DNA of 64,000 nt, taken from assembly GCA_045586785.1 (NCBI GenBank), contig JAZNBA010000072.1, forward strand, positions 80,793 through 144,792. Reading direction: 5' to 3'. Position numbers and translations under genes: made by a program. Origin of the DNA: UMGS1002 sp045586785 (GTDB lineage: Bacteria; Bacillota; Clostridia; Oscillospirales; CAG-272). The notes beneath the pieces are model-generated. The model was not told the origin of the DNA, ran no database searches, and saw nothing but the letters and a program-made list of their open reading frames with translations. This document shows positions 8,502 through 16,184 of the stretch, in pieces. How positions within the stretch are numbered: position 1 is the stretch's first letter; every line of letters starts with the position of its first letter.

Positions 8502-9400
8502 TACCTCCCGTCTCTATCCCAACTGCTACGGCTCTGCACTTTGCTCTGTTCTTTCTTTTTCCACTCGGTTAAGATTCGCAGAATTGCGCTCTCTATATCC
8601 TTTGGTGTAGAATCGGGAAAGAATGTTCGAAGAGATTCCAAATCAAGCCTCAGCGTTTCTTTTTGATTAGGTTTTGGGCGGCTCATAACCTCGAACATCA
8701 TATCCGCATCAAGCAACTGCATTGCACTCATTTCTTTTAGTTTTACCGCCTGCGAGAGCGACGGAGTTGCCTCGTAATCTTGAATCAGTTCGGCAAGAGC
8801 TTGCTGTTCTTCCTCCTTGAGATAAGATAATTTCTCGGCGGGAGTTAAAGCGATCTTGCCTTCATCCACTAAATCAAGTAGCGGCTTGATAAGCTTTGTC
8901 AGACGGATATACCGCTTGATCGTGTCCTTGCTCGTGTTCTCTTGTTCCGCGATAATCTCGGTAGATAACTTCGGCGCAACTTGCTCCGAAGTTAAATCAC
9001 TCCTTGCTCCCTGCCGTTTGAGTGCATCAAACTTCATTTTGTACGCGAAGGCTTTTTCCGACGGTAGCAACTGCTCTCTGTGAAGGTTGGAATCTACCAT
9101 TGCAAGGATTGCCTCATCGTCATCCAAATTGCGAACGATTACGGGAATGTCCTCTATACCAAGACGCTTGCAGGCTTCATATCTGCGGTGTCCCGAAACG
9201 ATCTCATACTTCGCTCCACCATCAATTGGATTGGGACGCACAAGGATCGGCACGATCACGCCGTACTCTTTGATGCTCTCCATAAGCTGCTGCATATCGC
9301 TGTCATCTCGAACTTGAAACGGATGGTTGCGCATCGGTATAAACATATCTAAATTGTAATTAACGGTTGTTTCGATTCTTTTGTTAGAATTTGTTATCAT
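8501..9400 (-). CDS. parB: ParB/RepB/Spo0J-family partition protein
   Basis: A 299-residue protein with the ParB N-terminal nuclease-like (CTPase) domain: MIPxRNHPFQVRDD, VPILVRPNPxDGAKYEIVSGHRRYEACKRLG (about residues 45-80) and MVDSNLHREQLLPSEKAFAY are all diagnostic. A central HTH follows at about residues 130-170. No ParA partner is encoded nearby. The ATG overlaps the relaxase stop as ATGA, so the two are co-translated. A 25-bp palindrome at 8968-8992, inside this gene, recurs twice near 12.3-12.4 kb and is a good candidate for its binding site. On a mobilizable element its role could be stabilisation, or control of the mobilization promoter. Confidence 0.88.
   Translation of the reverse strand: MITNSNKRIETTVNYNLDMFIPMRNHPFQVRDDSDMQQLMESIKEYGVIVPILVRPNPIDGGAKYEIVSGHRRYEACKRLGIEDIPVIVRNLDDDEAILAMVDSNLHREQLLPSEKAFAYKMKFDALKRQGARSDLTSEQVAPKLSTEIIAEQENTSKDTIKRYIRLTKLIKPLLDLVDEGKIALTPAEKLSYLKEEEQQALAELIQDYEATPSLSQAVKLKEMSAMQLLDADMMFEVMSRPKPNQKETLRLDLESLRTFFPDSTPKDIESAILRILTEWKKKEQSKVQSRSSWDRDGR
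8968..8992. promoter_or_regulatory. Candidate ParB-binding palindrome, copy 1 (inside parB)
   Basis: A 25-bp near-palindrome with arms ACTTCGGCGCAA and TTGCTCCGAAGT around a central C (one mismatch between arms). The symmetry extends two more bases on each side (TA...TA). It matches copies at 12315-12339 and 12409-12433. Confidence 0.6.
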
Positions 9401-10785
9401 CTTTGTTTGTCCTCATTTCTTTTAGTTTTAGATTGGATCTTCGCTCCCGTTTCTCTCGGGAACATTTCTTGTTCTTGCTCCATTTCAATGCGGAGCTTTT
9501 CTTTTAGGTTTTCGATCATCGGGAATACACCCTTAGCCAAGTTGATATCGTGGCGAAGCGCCTTGAGTTCTCTTGAGATCGCTTTACGTTTGCGGGAACA
9601 TTCTTCTTTTTCGGCATCCGTGGTTGCTCTGCGGCGGCGGTTGTCGATCTTGTTACGTGCTGACAGTAACATAGCCATATCTGCTTCTTTCTCATCAATA
9701 AAGGTTTGAACCTTATCGACAGTACCGAGATCGTTACGATTGATGAGATTGACCGTTTCCATATAACGTTCTAAATAGATCTGCTCTTGACGCATTGCAG
9801 GCGAAAGCGGCTCTTGATAGTTTTCCATCTTCATTAGGTTGCCGCTTGTATCGATGCCAAAGAGTTCAAGCACAATCATAAAGATAAGTTCAATCGTGTT
9901 GTGCTGATCATAGCTCTTGCGACGTTGCCAAATCTCATAAAGCGGTGGGTGACTCGGATAGTACGGTGTTCGGTATTCTCGCCTTGACAAGATGCGCTTT
10001 TCAATCGCTTCGGGGGTATAGCGCTCTCCGAGGTTGTCGATACGGATAGGGCGTTTCCATCCCTTTGCTATTACACAAGGATGCTTATAATCCTTTCCGC
10101 GAAGATAGGTGTAACCACGCCTTGACAAAGCGAATTGAAAGTGCTGCGGCAAAATGCAATCAGCGATAGCATCGTCAATGTCCATCTTCAATAGCATTCT
10201 GTGCGACGGCTTACCTTTCTTCTCCGCCATATACGCGACGTATGGCGCGCGTTTCCGCTGTGGGTTCTGAATGATCGACAGACCGTGTTCTCGGCAAAGC
10301 TTGTCCGATTCGGGAGCCATCACCGTATCGTGATAGTACGGCGGGCAATGGAACTTTTCTCCGTCCTTGAAGCTCACGCTATTCAGAATAAAGTGGTTGT
10401 GCAGATGCTCGTGATCTCGATGGCTCGTTACGAGAACTTCATATTTGTCACCCCATAATCGCTTGGCAAGCTCCACACCGAGCGCGTGGCATTGCTCGGG
10501 GGTAACCTCACCGGGTTTGAAACTTTGGTATCCGTGGTAGGCGACGATGCCGCCGTACTTGCCGTACCGTCGCTTGGTCTCCATCATCCGCTCATAGGCA
10601 AGCTCCGGCAGGCAGTTGACACCACTAATCAGATACCGCTGTTCCGTCTTATCGGGGTTCTCCGCATAATCCATAAGACGCTTGAGATCTTCCTCATTGG
10701 GATTTGATGTCTTATCCGGATTAGCGGCATAATCAAGCGCATCCTTGATAGAGCGATGCACAGCCCATATTGACGTTACTGCCAT
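9397..10785 (-). CDS. Relaxase/mobilization nuclease (MOBP-like)
   Basis: A 462-residue relaxase that would nick oriT and pilot the strand during transfer. Residues 10-25 hold the N-terminal helix with the likely catalytic Tyr (LDYAANPDKT). VTSHRDHEHLHNHFILNSV (about residues 118-136) is the histidine-rich metal-binding motif of relaxases of the MobA/VirD2 superfamily. The C-terminal third (from about residue 340) is Lys/Glu-rich and probably coiled coil, as usual for the DNA- or coupling-protein-binding tail. Its ATG overlaps the mobC stop as TAATG and its stop overlaps the parB start as ATGA, which defines a tight mobC-relaxase-parB operon. Confidence 0.9.
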   Translation of the reverse strand: MAVTSIWAVHRSIKDALDYAANPDKTSNPNEEDLKRLMDYAENPDKTEQRYLISGVNCLPELAYERMMETKRRYGKYGGIVAYHGYQSFKPGEVTPEQCHALGVELAKRLWGDKYEVLVTSHRDHEHLHNHFILNSVSFKDGEKFHCPPYYHDTVMAPESDKLCREHGLSIIQNPQRKRAPYVAYMAEKKGKPSHRMLLKMDIDDAIADCILPQHFQFALSRRGYTYLRGKDYKHPCVIAKGWKRPIRIDNLGERYTPEAIEKRILSRREYRTPYYPSHPPLYEIWQRRKSYDQHNTIELIFMIVLELFGIDTSGNLMKMENYQEPLSPAMRQEQIYLERYMETVNLINRNDLGTVDKVQTFIDEKEADMAMLLSARNKIDNRRRRATTDAEKEECSRKRKAISRELKALRHDINLAKGVFPMIENLKEKLRIEMEQEQEMFPRETGAKIQSKTKRNEDKQR

Positions 10786-11063
10786 TACGCGCCTCCCTTA
10801 TAGAGATCGCGGATGAGATTTACGAGCTCGGCTCTCGTTTCGCCATCCGCTCCCGCGCAGATATTTTCGAGCCTTGCGATGGTCGGATACCAATCCATAG
10901 GTCTCTCTCGGCTCATCCTTGTGTTAACCGATTGACGAAGGTACTCGGATACCGTAATTCCTCGCTTTTCGGCCGCGCGTTCGATTTTTGCTTTATGATC
11001 CGTTGTAGTTTTGAAACGAATCACTTCTTCTTTTTTCTTGTTGTCGATAATGTTTTCCTCCAT
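10785..11063 (-). CDS. mobC: MobC-like relaxosome protein (ribbon-helix-helix)
   Basis: A 92-residue protein (from the ATG at 11063) that matches MobC accessory proteins. EEVIRFKTTTDHKAKIERAAEKRGITVSEYLRQSV is a ribbon-helix-helix DNA-binding region, and the C-terminal segment (ENICAGADGETRAELVNLIRDLY) is the usual relaxase-contact helix. An open frame extends to 11144. The ATG at 11063 has AAAAGGA directly against it and no ideal spacing, so the true start is unsettled. MobC binds near oriT and assists strand opening, and the intergenic DNA upstream holds suitable inverted repeats. Confidence 0.85.
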   Translation of the reverse strand: MEENIIDNKKKEEVIRFKTTTDHKAKIERAAEKRGITVSEYLRQSVNTRMSRERPMDWYPTIARLENICAGADGETRAELVNLIRDLYKGGA

Positions 11064-11172
11064 TCCTTTTGGTTTTGTTCGTTCATCCGAGGGTATTAGG
11101 GACACCTCCCTAAAGTGTCTTTGCGCTGAGGCAAAGACGGGCAAGCTGGCGTAGCCACGTTTGCTATGCTTG

Positions 11173-11379
11173 TTACAGTATAGGACAGAGCCCTATACCG
11201 TAAGGTGGTCTATTACCCTCGTTCTTTCCCTTGAGCGTACCGCAGACTATGTTGAGCCTCCTTCCGTGAAGATTTACGGCGTGGTCTTGGGCGGTGTGCA
11301 TAAGCACTATGTATGGAGGATTTTCGTTGTGGTATGGGTCAATTTGACCCATACCACTCTCTATTTTGCTTCGTGCCAT
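11173..11379 (-). CDS. Possible small protein in the oriT region
   Basis: A 68-residue open frame starting MARSKIESGMGQIDPYHNEN. It is proline-, asparagine- and basic-rich in its second half, and I recognise no family. The upstream sequence lacks a convincing ribosome binding site, and the frame overlaps most of the 29-bp palindrome at 11329-11357. It is listed because it fills the gap between two minus-strand genes in the same direction, but it may be a chance frame in non-coding transfer-origin DNA. Confidence 0.25.
   Translation of the reverse strand: MARSKIESGMGQIDPYHNENPPYIVLMHTAQDHAVNLHGRRLNIVCGTLKGKNEGNRPPYGIGLCPIL
11329..11357. repeat. Perfect 29-bp palindrome in the transfer region
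   Basis: Arms GTGGTATGGGTCAA (11329-11342) and TTGACCCATACCAC (11344-11357) flank a single central T. Perfect 14-bp symmetry with a 1-nt centre points to a dimeric protein site rather than an RNA hairpin, since the loop would be too small. Confidence 0.7.
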
Positions 11380-11391
11380 CTTGGCACAAGG

Positions 11392-12282
11392 TTATGATTC
11401 TTGTTCCGATTGAGGCTTGTCCGTATTAAGCGCGTCCAAAAGATCTTTTTCCACCTCATTCAAGTAATCACGGACTGCTTCAATTACAGATAATGTGCGA
11501 GGAATGTACGCAGGATCAAGCCGTAGCTTGGGAAATCTTGAAAGGAAATTGTTCATACTGCTAATAAACATATTGGCATTTCCAACCATACTCACATTGG
11601 CAACACTTTCTTCAATGGGATGCGTTTCTTTCTCGTCTTCCTTTTTCTTTATCCCGCGTAGCTCGTCAATCATATCGGGAAGATCTTCTTTGTCCGCTTT
11701 CAGCAAAGCGATTACATCCTTATTTGTGGTATTGATAAAGCCACTTAAAATGTCTTTTTTTATACCGGGACAAACGCTATCCACAAAATCAAGAGCCTGC
11801 GCATATTGCTCGGCGCGTCTTACGTGTTTCTCACTCTTGCCGATTTCCTTGGCTATGCGCTCACTCGTTTTGAGCCTATCCTCCGGGTGGTCATTTTGTC
11901 CACCTGGGGCAAACCTGCCATTTTCATCGCGTTGCTTTTCAATTTGCTTCTCGACGGAATAGCGTTTGCCAAGCAAATATGCCTTCTGCTCGTCGCTCAA
12001 ATTACGCCTGCCAAGCTGATTCTTGCAGATCCAAGCAATAGCTTCGTAACGATTTTCAAAGTCAAGCTGCGTTGTCGTGAACGGAATATCTCCGTACTCA
12101 CGGGCGATGCGGTAGCGGTTGTGTCCGTCCACAATGATGTCACCCCACACTGCAATAGGCATCATAATCCTGCCATCTTCCAAAATGTTTTCCTTAAGCT
12201 GCTGATACTCGTCCTTGGTCAGCGGTGGAATAACCTTTTCAAATTCGGGTTCGATCTTCAATTGTTCAAGCATTTCGTTCAT
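11392..12282 (-). CDS. ParB-fold nuclease-domain protein, second copy type
   Basis: A 296-residue protein with a ParB-like N-terminal domain: LKENILEDGRIMMPIAVWGDIIVDGHNRYRIAREYGDIPF (about residues 28-70), and then LGRRNLSDEQKAYLLGKRY, a ParB helix-turn-helix-type segment common in phage and element regulators. The frame is open up to 12390, but GAAGGAG 8 bases before the ATG at 12282 fixes the start. It lacks the GHRR signature (GHNR here), so it is a diverged relative of the parB at 8501 and not a duplicate. It is divergent from tnpV, and the intervening DNA holds two copies of the 25-bp palindrome, suggesting autoregulation or partition. It probably binds that DNA itself. Confidence 0.78.
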   Translation of the reverse strand: MNEMLEQLKIEPEFEKVIPPLTKDEYQQLKENILEDGRIMMPIAVWGDIIVDGHNRYRIAREYGDIPFTTTQLDFENRYEAIAWICKNQLGRRNLSDEQKAYLLGKRYSVEKQIEKQRDENGRFAPGGQNDHPEDRLKTSERIAKEIGKSEKHVRRAEQYAQALDFVDSVCPGIKKDILSGFINTTNKDVIALLKADKEDLPDMIDELRGIKKKEDEKETHPIEESVANVSMVGNANMFISSMNNFLSRFPKLRLDPAYIPRTLSVIEAVRDYLNEVEKDLLDALNTDKPQSEQES

Positions 12283-12314
12283 TCTGTTTTTCTCCTTCAA
12301 AATTTGTTTTTTCA

Positions 12315-12339
12315 ACTTCGGTGCAAATTGCACCGAAGT
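12315..12339. promoter_or_regulatory. Candidate ParB-binding palindrome, copy 2 (perfect)
   Basis: Arms ACTTCGGTGCAA and TTGCACCGAAGT around a central A form a perfect 12-bp inverted repeat. It lies 33 bases upstream of the ParB-fold gene start at 12282, in the divergent promoter region. Confidence 0.65.
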
Positions 12340-12408
12340 CCTCTCACTAATATACCGTATCGAAAATGCGAAATTTGTCCTGAATCTCAAAAAATTTTTT
12401 CAGCCCTC

Positions 12409-12433
12409 ACTTCAGCGCAACTTGCTCCGAAGT
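12409..12433. promoter_or_regulatory. Candidate ParB-binding palindrome, copy 3
   Basis: Arms ACTTCAGCGCAA and TTGCTCCGAAGT around a central C, with two mismatches between arms. It differs from copy 1 at a single base and is 94 bases from copy 2 (start to start), between the divergent ParB-fold gene and tnpV. Confidence 0.6.
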
Positions 12434-12459
12434 TTTTTGGAGGAAAAAGAAAAAAGCCA

Positions 12460-12498
12460 TTTCGCACATTTGCCGACAATTGGCAAAAATGGTAAAAT
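12460..12498 (+). promoter_or_regulatory. tnpV promoter with shared upstream box
   Basis: A -35-like TTGCCG (12470-12475) and -10 TAAAAT (12493-12498) are 17 bases apart. The 14-base box TTTCGCACATTTGC (12460-12473) that overlaps the -35 recurs exactly, at the same distance from an identical TAAAAT, upstream of the serine recombinase at 31865. Confidence 0.6.
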
Positions 12499-12536
12499 GA
12501 CTTTGTAAAAAATATTTGATTGGAGGAGATTTGATT

Positions 12537-12887
12537 ATGGAACTCACCCACACCGAAAGAAACGGCATTATGTATCCCGACTTGGCACTCCCCGAGCAGA
12601 CCAATTACCCCATCGGCAAGTACGGCAGAATGCGCCTCAACTATCTCAAAAAGCATCGCCGCGGCACCTACACCACGCTTCTCACCTCGTGCACGCTCAA
12701 TCAGCATCTCTATGAAACCGAGCAGGAGGTACAGCGGCAGATCGACCTCACCCTATCACGGTTGGTAAAAGAGCTCGGCATCACCGAAGAACTTAAAGTT
12801 TCTAACCTTCTTCAGTGGGTACAAGAAATGAACAACGCGAAACAAAGCGCGGAGGAAATCGTGCTGAATGAAATAATCTGCAAATAA
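12537..12887 (+). CDS. tnpV: TnpV-family transposon-encoded protein
   Basis: A 116-residue protein matching the TnpV family first described in clostridial Tn4451-type mobilizable transposons. YPDLALPEQTNYPIGKYGRMRLNYLKKHRRGTYTTLLTSG-like N-terminal sequence and the HLYETEQEV segment are characteristic. The function is not established; the family is found with recombinases in Firmicutes elements. GGAGGAG at 12522-12528 lies 8 bases before the ATG at 12537, which I prefer over an upstream in-frame ATG at 12516. The integrase follows on the same strand. Confidence 0.85.
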   Translation: MELTHTERNGIMYPDLALPEQTNYPIGKYGRMRLNYLKKHRRGTYTTLLTSCTLNQHLYETEQEVQRQIDLTLSRLVKELGITEELKVSNLLQWVQEMNNAKQSAEEIVLNEIICK

Positions 12888-12900
12888 CTATCTAATCAAT

Positions 12901-12932
12901 CGCCGCTAAAAGTTTTTAGACTTTTGGCGGCG
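12901..12932 (+). terminator. Hairpin between tnpV and the integrase
   Basis: CGCCGCTAAAAGT and ACTTTTGGCGGCG pair over 13 positions (one G-U) around a 6-nt loop, 13 bases after the tnpV stop. The U tract after it is poor, so it may be an attenuator or a recombinase site. Confidence 0.5.
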
Positions 12933-13038
12933 GTTGGCTTATTATATCCGTAACTCTCCCGAAAACTTTCTGAGATATAATATTTAGCGGAACGCGCATT
13001 GCGCTGACCGCTATTTTCATTTTGGGAGGAAATGTAAA

Positions 13039-13953
13039 ATGCTTTATAAGGAATGGCTATCAAATTGGCTTGAAAATTACGTTAAAACCTCGGTAAAGGA
13101 GCGAACGTATGTAAAATATGCAGATATCGTAAGAATCAGATTGTTCCCCGCACTTGGCGATTATGAATTGAATGATCTAACCCCCTTCAACGTTCAACGG
13201 TACATAACAGAACTGTTGCATCACGGTAACTTGAAAAACGGCGAAGGATTGTCTGCAAACACGGTGAATTTGATTATTGCCGTCATACAAAGCTCAATGG
13301 AAACGGCGCATTCCATCGGACTTACGGATGAATACAAGATGAATAAAATAAAACGCCCGAGGGTGCAGGAAAAACAAATCTCTTGTTTTTCTCCCTCGGA
13401 GCAAAAAATGATAGAGCAAGCGGTACTCGCTGACAAGCGCAGCAAGATGATCGGCATTTTGATATGCCTGTACACCGGCTTGCGCGTGGGAGAACTGCTT
13501 GCTCTTGAATGGACGGACATTGATTTTAGTAAAAACGAGCTTTCGGTAAACAAAACTTGTCACGACAAAGGGAAATCAAGAGTTACGACCACTCCAAAAA
13601 CAATATCCTCGGTTCGGATCATCCCTATTCCAAAACAACTCGTTCCACATTTAAAGCCACTTAAAAAGCGAAGTAAAAGCCAATACGTTATATCCGAAAA
13701 CGGCACGTATATTTCGGTTCGATCATATCAGCGGAGCTTTGAACTGCTGTTAAAACGGCTTGGAATCGCTCATCAAGGCTTTCATTCTCTGCGACACACC
13801 TTTGCAACAAGGGCATTGGAGTGCGGAATGGATGTCAAAACGCTCTCGGAGATCCTCGGACATAAAAACGCGACGGTCACACTCAATCGCTATGCCCATT
13901 CACTGATGGATCACAAACGAGAGATGATGAACCGCCTTGGAAAACTGATGTAA
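13039..13953 (+). CDS. Tyrosine-type site-specific integrase
   Basis: A 304-residue tyrosine recombinase. Residues 1-105 form the SAM-like core-binding domain (LYKEWLSNWLENYVKTSVKERTYVKY). The catalytic residues are all visible: Arg in YTGLRVGELLAL (about residue 153), the beta-hairpin Lys region near 180, HSLRHTFATR (His and Arg, about residues 251-254), LGHKN (His about 277) and the nucleophile Tyr in NRYAH (about 287). It has no N-terminal AT-rich-repeat-binding arm domain, so it is shorter than Tn916-type integrases and closer to compact XerC-like ones. GGGAGGAAATG precedes the start. A 28-bp inverted repeat begins 8 bases after its stop. No excisionase is seen nearby. Confidence 0.92.
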   Translation: MLYKEWLSNWLENYVKTSVKERTYVKYADIVRIRLFPALGDYELNDLTPFNVQRYITELLHHGNLKNGEGLSANTVNLIIAVIQSSMETAHSIGLTDEYKMNKIKRPRVQEKQISCFSPSEQKMIEQAVLADKRSKMIGILICLYTGLRVGELLALEWTDIDFSKNELSVNKTCHDKGKSRVTTTPKTISSVRIIPIPKQLVPHLKPLKKRSKSQYVISENGTYISVRSYQRSFELLLKRLGIAHQGFHSLRHTFATRALECGMDVKTLSEILGHKNATVTLNRYAHSLMDHKREMMNRLGKLM

Positions 13954-13960
13954 AAAAATA

Positions 13961-13988
13961 CACCTAACAATCTATTAGGTGAACAAAA
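13961..13988. repeat. 28-bp inverted repeat, left copy, downstream of integrase
   Basis: Begins CACCTAACAATCTATTAGGT and pairs with 14093-14120 in inverse orientation with a single mismatch. It also contains its own 7-bp inverted repeat (CACCTAA/TTAGGTG). Candidate integrase-binding or attachment arm. Confidence 0.7.
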
Positions 13989-14092
13989 CAATATACTAAC
14001 CCATTATTATTCTACCACAATACTCGCTTTTTTTCAATACATAGGAAGAAAAATTTACATATTTCTCCTCTATAGATGAACATCTCACGGAT

Positions 14093-14120
14093 TTTTGTTC
14101 ACCTAATAGATTGTTACGTG
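14093..14120. repeat. 28-bp inverted repeat, right copy
   Basis: The reverse complement of 13961-13988 except for one base, 104 bases away. The spacer is AT-rich and holds no gene. This copy contains GTTCAC/GTGAAC as inner arms. It is the proposed right end of the mobilizable element. Confidence 0.7.
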
Positions 14121-14192
14121 AACAAAATCCGACTTGAAAATTCATCTATACCATTGACCAAATCAATGAAATAATAACAAGGAGAAACGAAA

Positions 14193-16163
14193 ATGTGTAA
14201 GTATGAAGTGCCCAGTTCAGAATTAATGCGGAATATCAATTCGATGATTAAACCCTACGGAGTGAAGTATTTTGTCTCTGAAGAAAAATTCAATAATAAC
14301 GAAAGCTGCTTTCCAACATTTGCTCGGAAGCCTGCTTCTGATGAGGACATTGCTAAATATGTGACCCATTACGGTTTGAGTCGCTATACAAAAGCCAACC
14401 AAAAAGCATTATTGGAATATTTTTGGGACGATTATCGTACTTTTTTCGGACGAGAACACGACAGAATAATTTGCACCAACTCTTTCCGTCGCTTGCAATA
14501 TAAAACGCAAGTTATGGTTAACTCTGCATCCGACGAGCAAAGAACAAGACTGTTGCATTCCTCGGAGGTTCAGAGAATCGCTAAAAAGATAGCCATTGGT
14601 GTTGGAGCCAATGCGGAATTGTCAGAAAATATAGCAATTGCTCACGATATTGGTCATGCTCCTTTTGGTCATAGTGGCGAGGAAGCAATTAGTGACTACA
14701 TACTCGATATGTTCGAAAAAATCCCATCGCATTCAATTAAGAGTGGAACCACTTGTTTCTTACATGCAATGCAAAGCACCAAAGTGTTAGATTATATTGC
14801 TACCCATCCTACACTTCAGGAGAATGGTATAAATGGCTTGGGACTTTCAGATTATGTTTTAGAAGGAGTTTTGAAGCATGATTCTGATGTGTTTGCGGAG
14901 GAAATCATAGCTGCACCCTTAAAAAAGCAGTACGATCCGGAAAGGCTGTGCGGTATTGTAGGCATCGGATCATACGAGGAAGTTAAGCGTAAGTTGCAGA
15001 CATACAATATAAAAAATAATGTCTTCATAGATACATATCCCCAAACATTTATCGGTAGCATTGAATCTCAAATTGTTGCTTGGGCTGATAAGATTGCATA
15101 CCTTGGACACGATTGGGAAGAATTTTTGGATAATAAACTTCTTGAAAAATTAATGTCGAGAATCAATGATATGATTCACAAGATGTTTGAAGTTTCTTCG
15201 AAAATTGCAGACACAAACGAAAAATTCTACATTGATACTATTTGTTTCAGACTTAAAGAGATTGAAGCCATATATTCAACTCTTGATGATACTGAAAAGG
15301 CAAATAAAACTTTTGGTTGGAAAAAGGTTTATCAAGAATTATTGCGCATCATCGAGATTATTGAAAAAATTGAATCCGAGAACAAATTCGACCATTTCTC
15401 ATCAAAAGAATATAGAGCTTTGAAAGACTATTTTGTTATGGTAATTAGTTGGACAAAGTTGCTGGACAAATATCCCTCCCCCCAAGCACTTAAATATGAT
15501 CCCATTTATATTTTCTATTTGTATTTGTCTGAGGTCAGAACAACAAATATAACAAAAAATGTTACAGAGAAAATTATCTCTGGATCCAACAGTATCCTTT
15601 CATCACACAATTTCAACACAAGAGAAGAGTATTTATTGCACTGTAATCAAAAATGGGTTGAAGTTTTTAATAAAATCTTGTCTAACACAAGTCTTGATGA
15701 AAAATCCAAGAAAAAGCAATTGAAAGACAGTATTCGCACTTGTTTTTTAGTTCAATTTGGTTCAGAGCAAACAAAAAACAACATCGTTAACATTGATTAT
15801 AATCCTGATGTAATAAAGAAATCCAATACAGGATATTATTCTTTCGATGATACATACTGTTGCTTATTAAACATCATAGGTTGCATTTTTAGTCAATATA
15901 TTAAAAGTACCCGTGTTAATTTTATGACTCAGAAGGCGAAAAGAATTGTTGCGGGATTGATGGAATATTACGTTAACCATCCCGAAATGCTCCCGTATTC
16001 TCAACGAAGAAAGAATAACTTAAGCGATACCGATGAAGAACTTATTTATTTTATTGCAGATTATGTTGGTGGTATGACCGATCGTATGGCTAAGAAAAAA
16101 TATGATGAAATTATGTCATCGGATACCAAGTGGAGTAATGAATACAGTAGCGGCTTGAATTAA
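14193..16163 (+). CDS. dGTPase-like HD-domain deoxynucleotide triphosphohydrolase
   Basis: A 656-residue HD-superfamily protein related to dGTP triphosphohydrolases, which cut dNTPs to nucleoside plus triphosphate. Seen motifs: ICTNSFRRLQYKTQV, LLHSSEVQRIAKKIA (first metal His), AHDIGHAPFGHSGEEAI (the HD pair, about residues 151-166) and IVAWADKIAYLGHDWEEF (the last metal Asp, about residues 291-308). The family usually has 440-530 residues; the extra length lies at the N terminus (about 60 residues) and in a long helical C-terminal half. ACAAGGAGAAACGAAAATG gives a good start. Its island location fits either defence by dNTP depletion or nucleotide housekeeping cargo. It is 21 bases upstream of the acyl-AMP ligase. 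Confidence 0.85.
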   Translation: MCKYEVPSSELMRNINSMIKPYGVKYFVSEEKFNNNESCFPTFARKPASDEDIAKYVTHYGLSRYTKANQKALLEYFWDDYRTFFGREHDRIICTNSFRRLQYKTQVMVNSASDEQRTRLLHSSEVQRIAKKIAIGVGANAELSENIAIAHDIGHAPFGHSGEEAISDYILDMFEKIPSHSIKSGTTCFLHAMQSTKVLDYIATHPTLQENGINGLGLSDYVLEGVLKHDSDVFAEEIIAAPLKKQYDPERLCGIVGIGSYEEVKRKLQTYNIKNNVFIDTYPQTFIGSIESQIVAWADKIAYLGHDWEEFLDNKLLEKLMSRINDMIHKMFEVSSKIADTNEKFYIDTICFRLKEIEAIYSTLDDTEKANKTFGWKKVYQELLRIIEIIEKIESENKFDHFSSKEYRALKDYFVMVISWTKLLDKYPSPQALKYDPIYIFYLYLSEVRTTNITKNVTEKIISGSNSILSSHNFNTREEYLLHCNQKWVEVFNKILSNTSLDEKSKKKQLKDSIRTCFLVQFGSEQTKNNIVNIDYNPDVIKKSNTGYYSFDDTYCCLLNIIGCIFSQYIKSTRVNFMTQKAKRIVAGLMEYYVNHPEMLPYSQRRKNNLSDTDEELIYFIADYVGGMTDRMAKKKYDEIMSSDTKWSNEYSSGLN

Positions 16164-16184
16164 TCGCTATTTCAAGAATATTAT

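Larger units (their letters stand above)
11063..11391. other. Intergenic region with oriT-like inverted repeats
   Basis: About 330 bases without a well-supported gene, upstream of mobC. It contains GTCTTTGC (11117-11124) and GCAAAGAC (11131-11138), a perfect 8-bp stem with a 6-nt loop, a small TGGC-GTA-GCCA palindrome at 11147-11157, and a 29-bp palindrome at 11329-11357. Inverted repeats immediately upstream of mobC and the relaxase are the usual oriT arrangement. I could not identify a nick site. Confidence 0.5.
8156..14120. mobile_element. Putative mobilizable element with relaxase and tyrosine integrase
   Basis: Between tRNA-Glu and an inverted repeat at 13961-14120 lie a ParB-type protein, a MOBP-type relaxase, MobC, a second ParB-fold protein, TnpV and a tyrosine recombinase, with an oriT-like intergenic region at about 11063-11391. 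No coupling protein or type IV secretion genes are present, so transfer would depend on a helper element. The boundaries are inferred. The left end is taken at the tRNA 3' end and the right end at the repeat behind the integrase; no exact direct repeat was found at both ends. Confidence 0.55.

Noticed and set aside
8157..14135. Direct repeat AACAAA-TCCGA at 8161 and 14122 as element ends
   Set aside because: The match is short and needs an inserted base, and the left copy belongs to the tRNA terminator stem, so chance is the better explanation.
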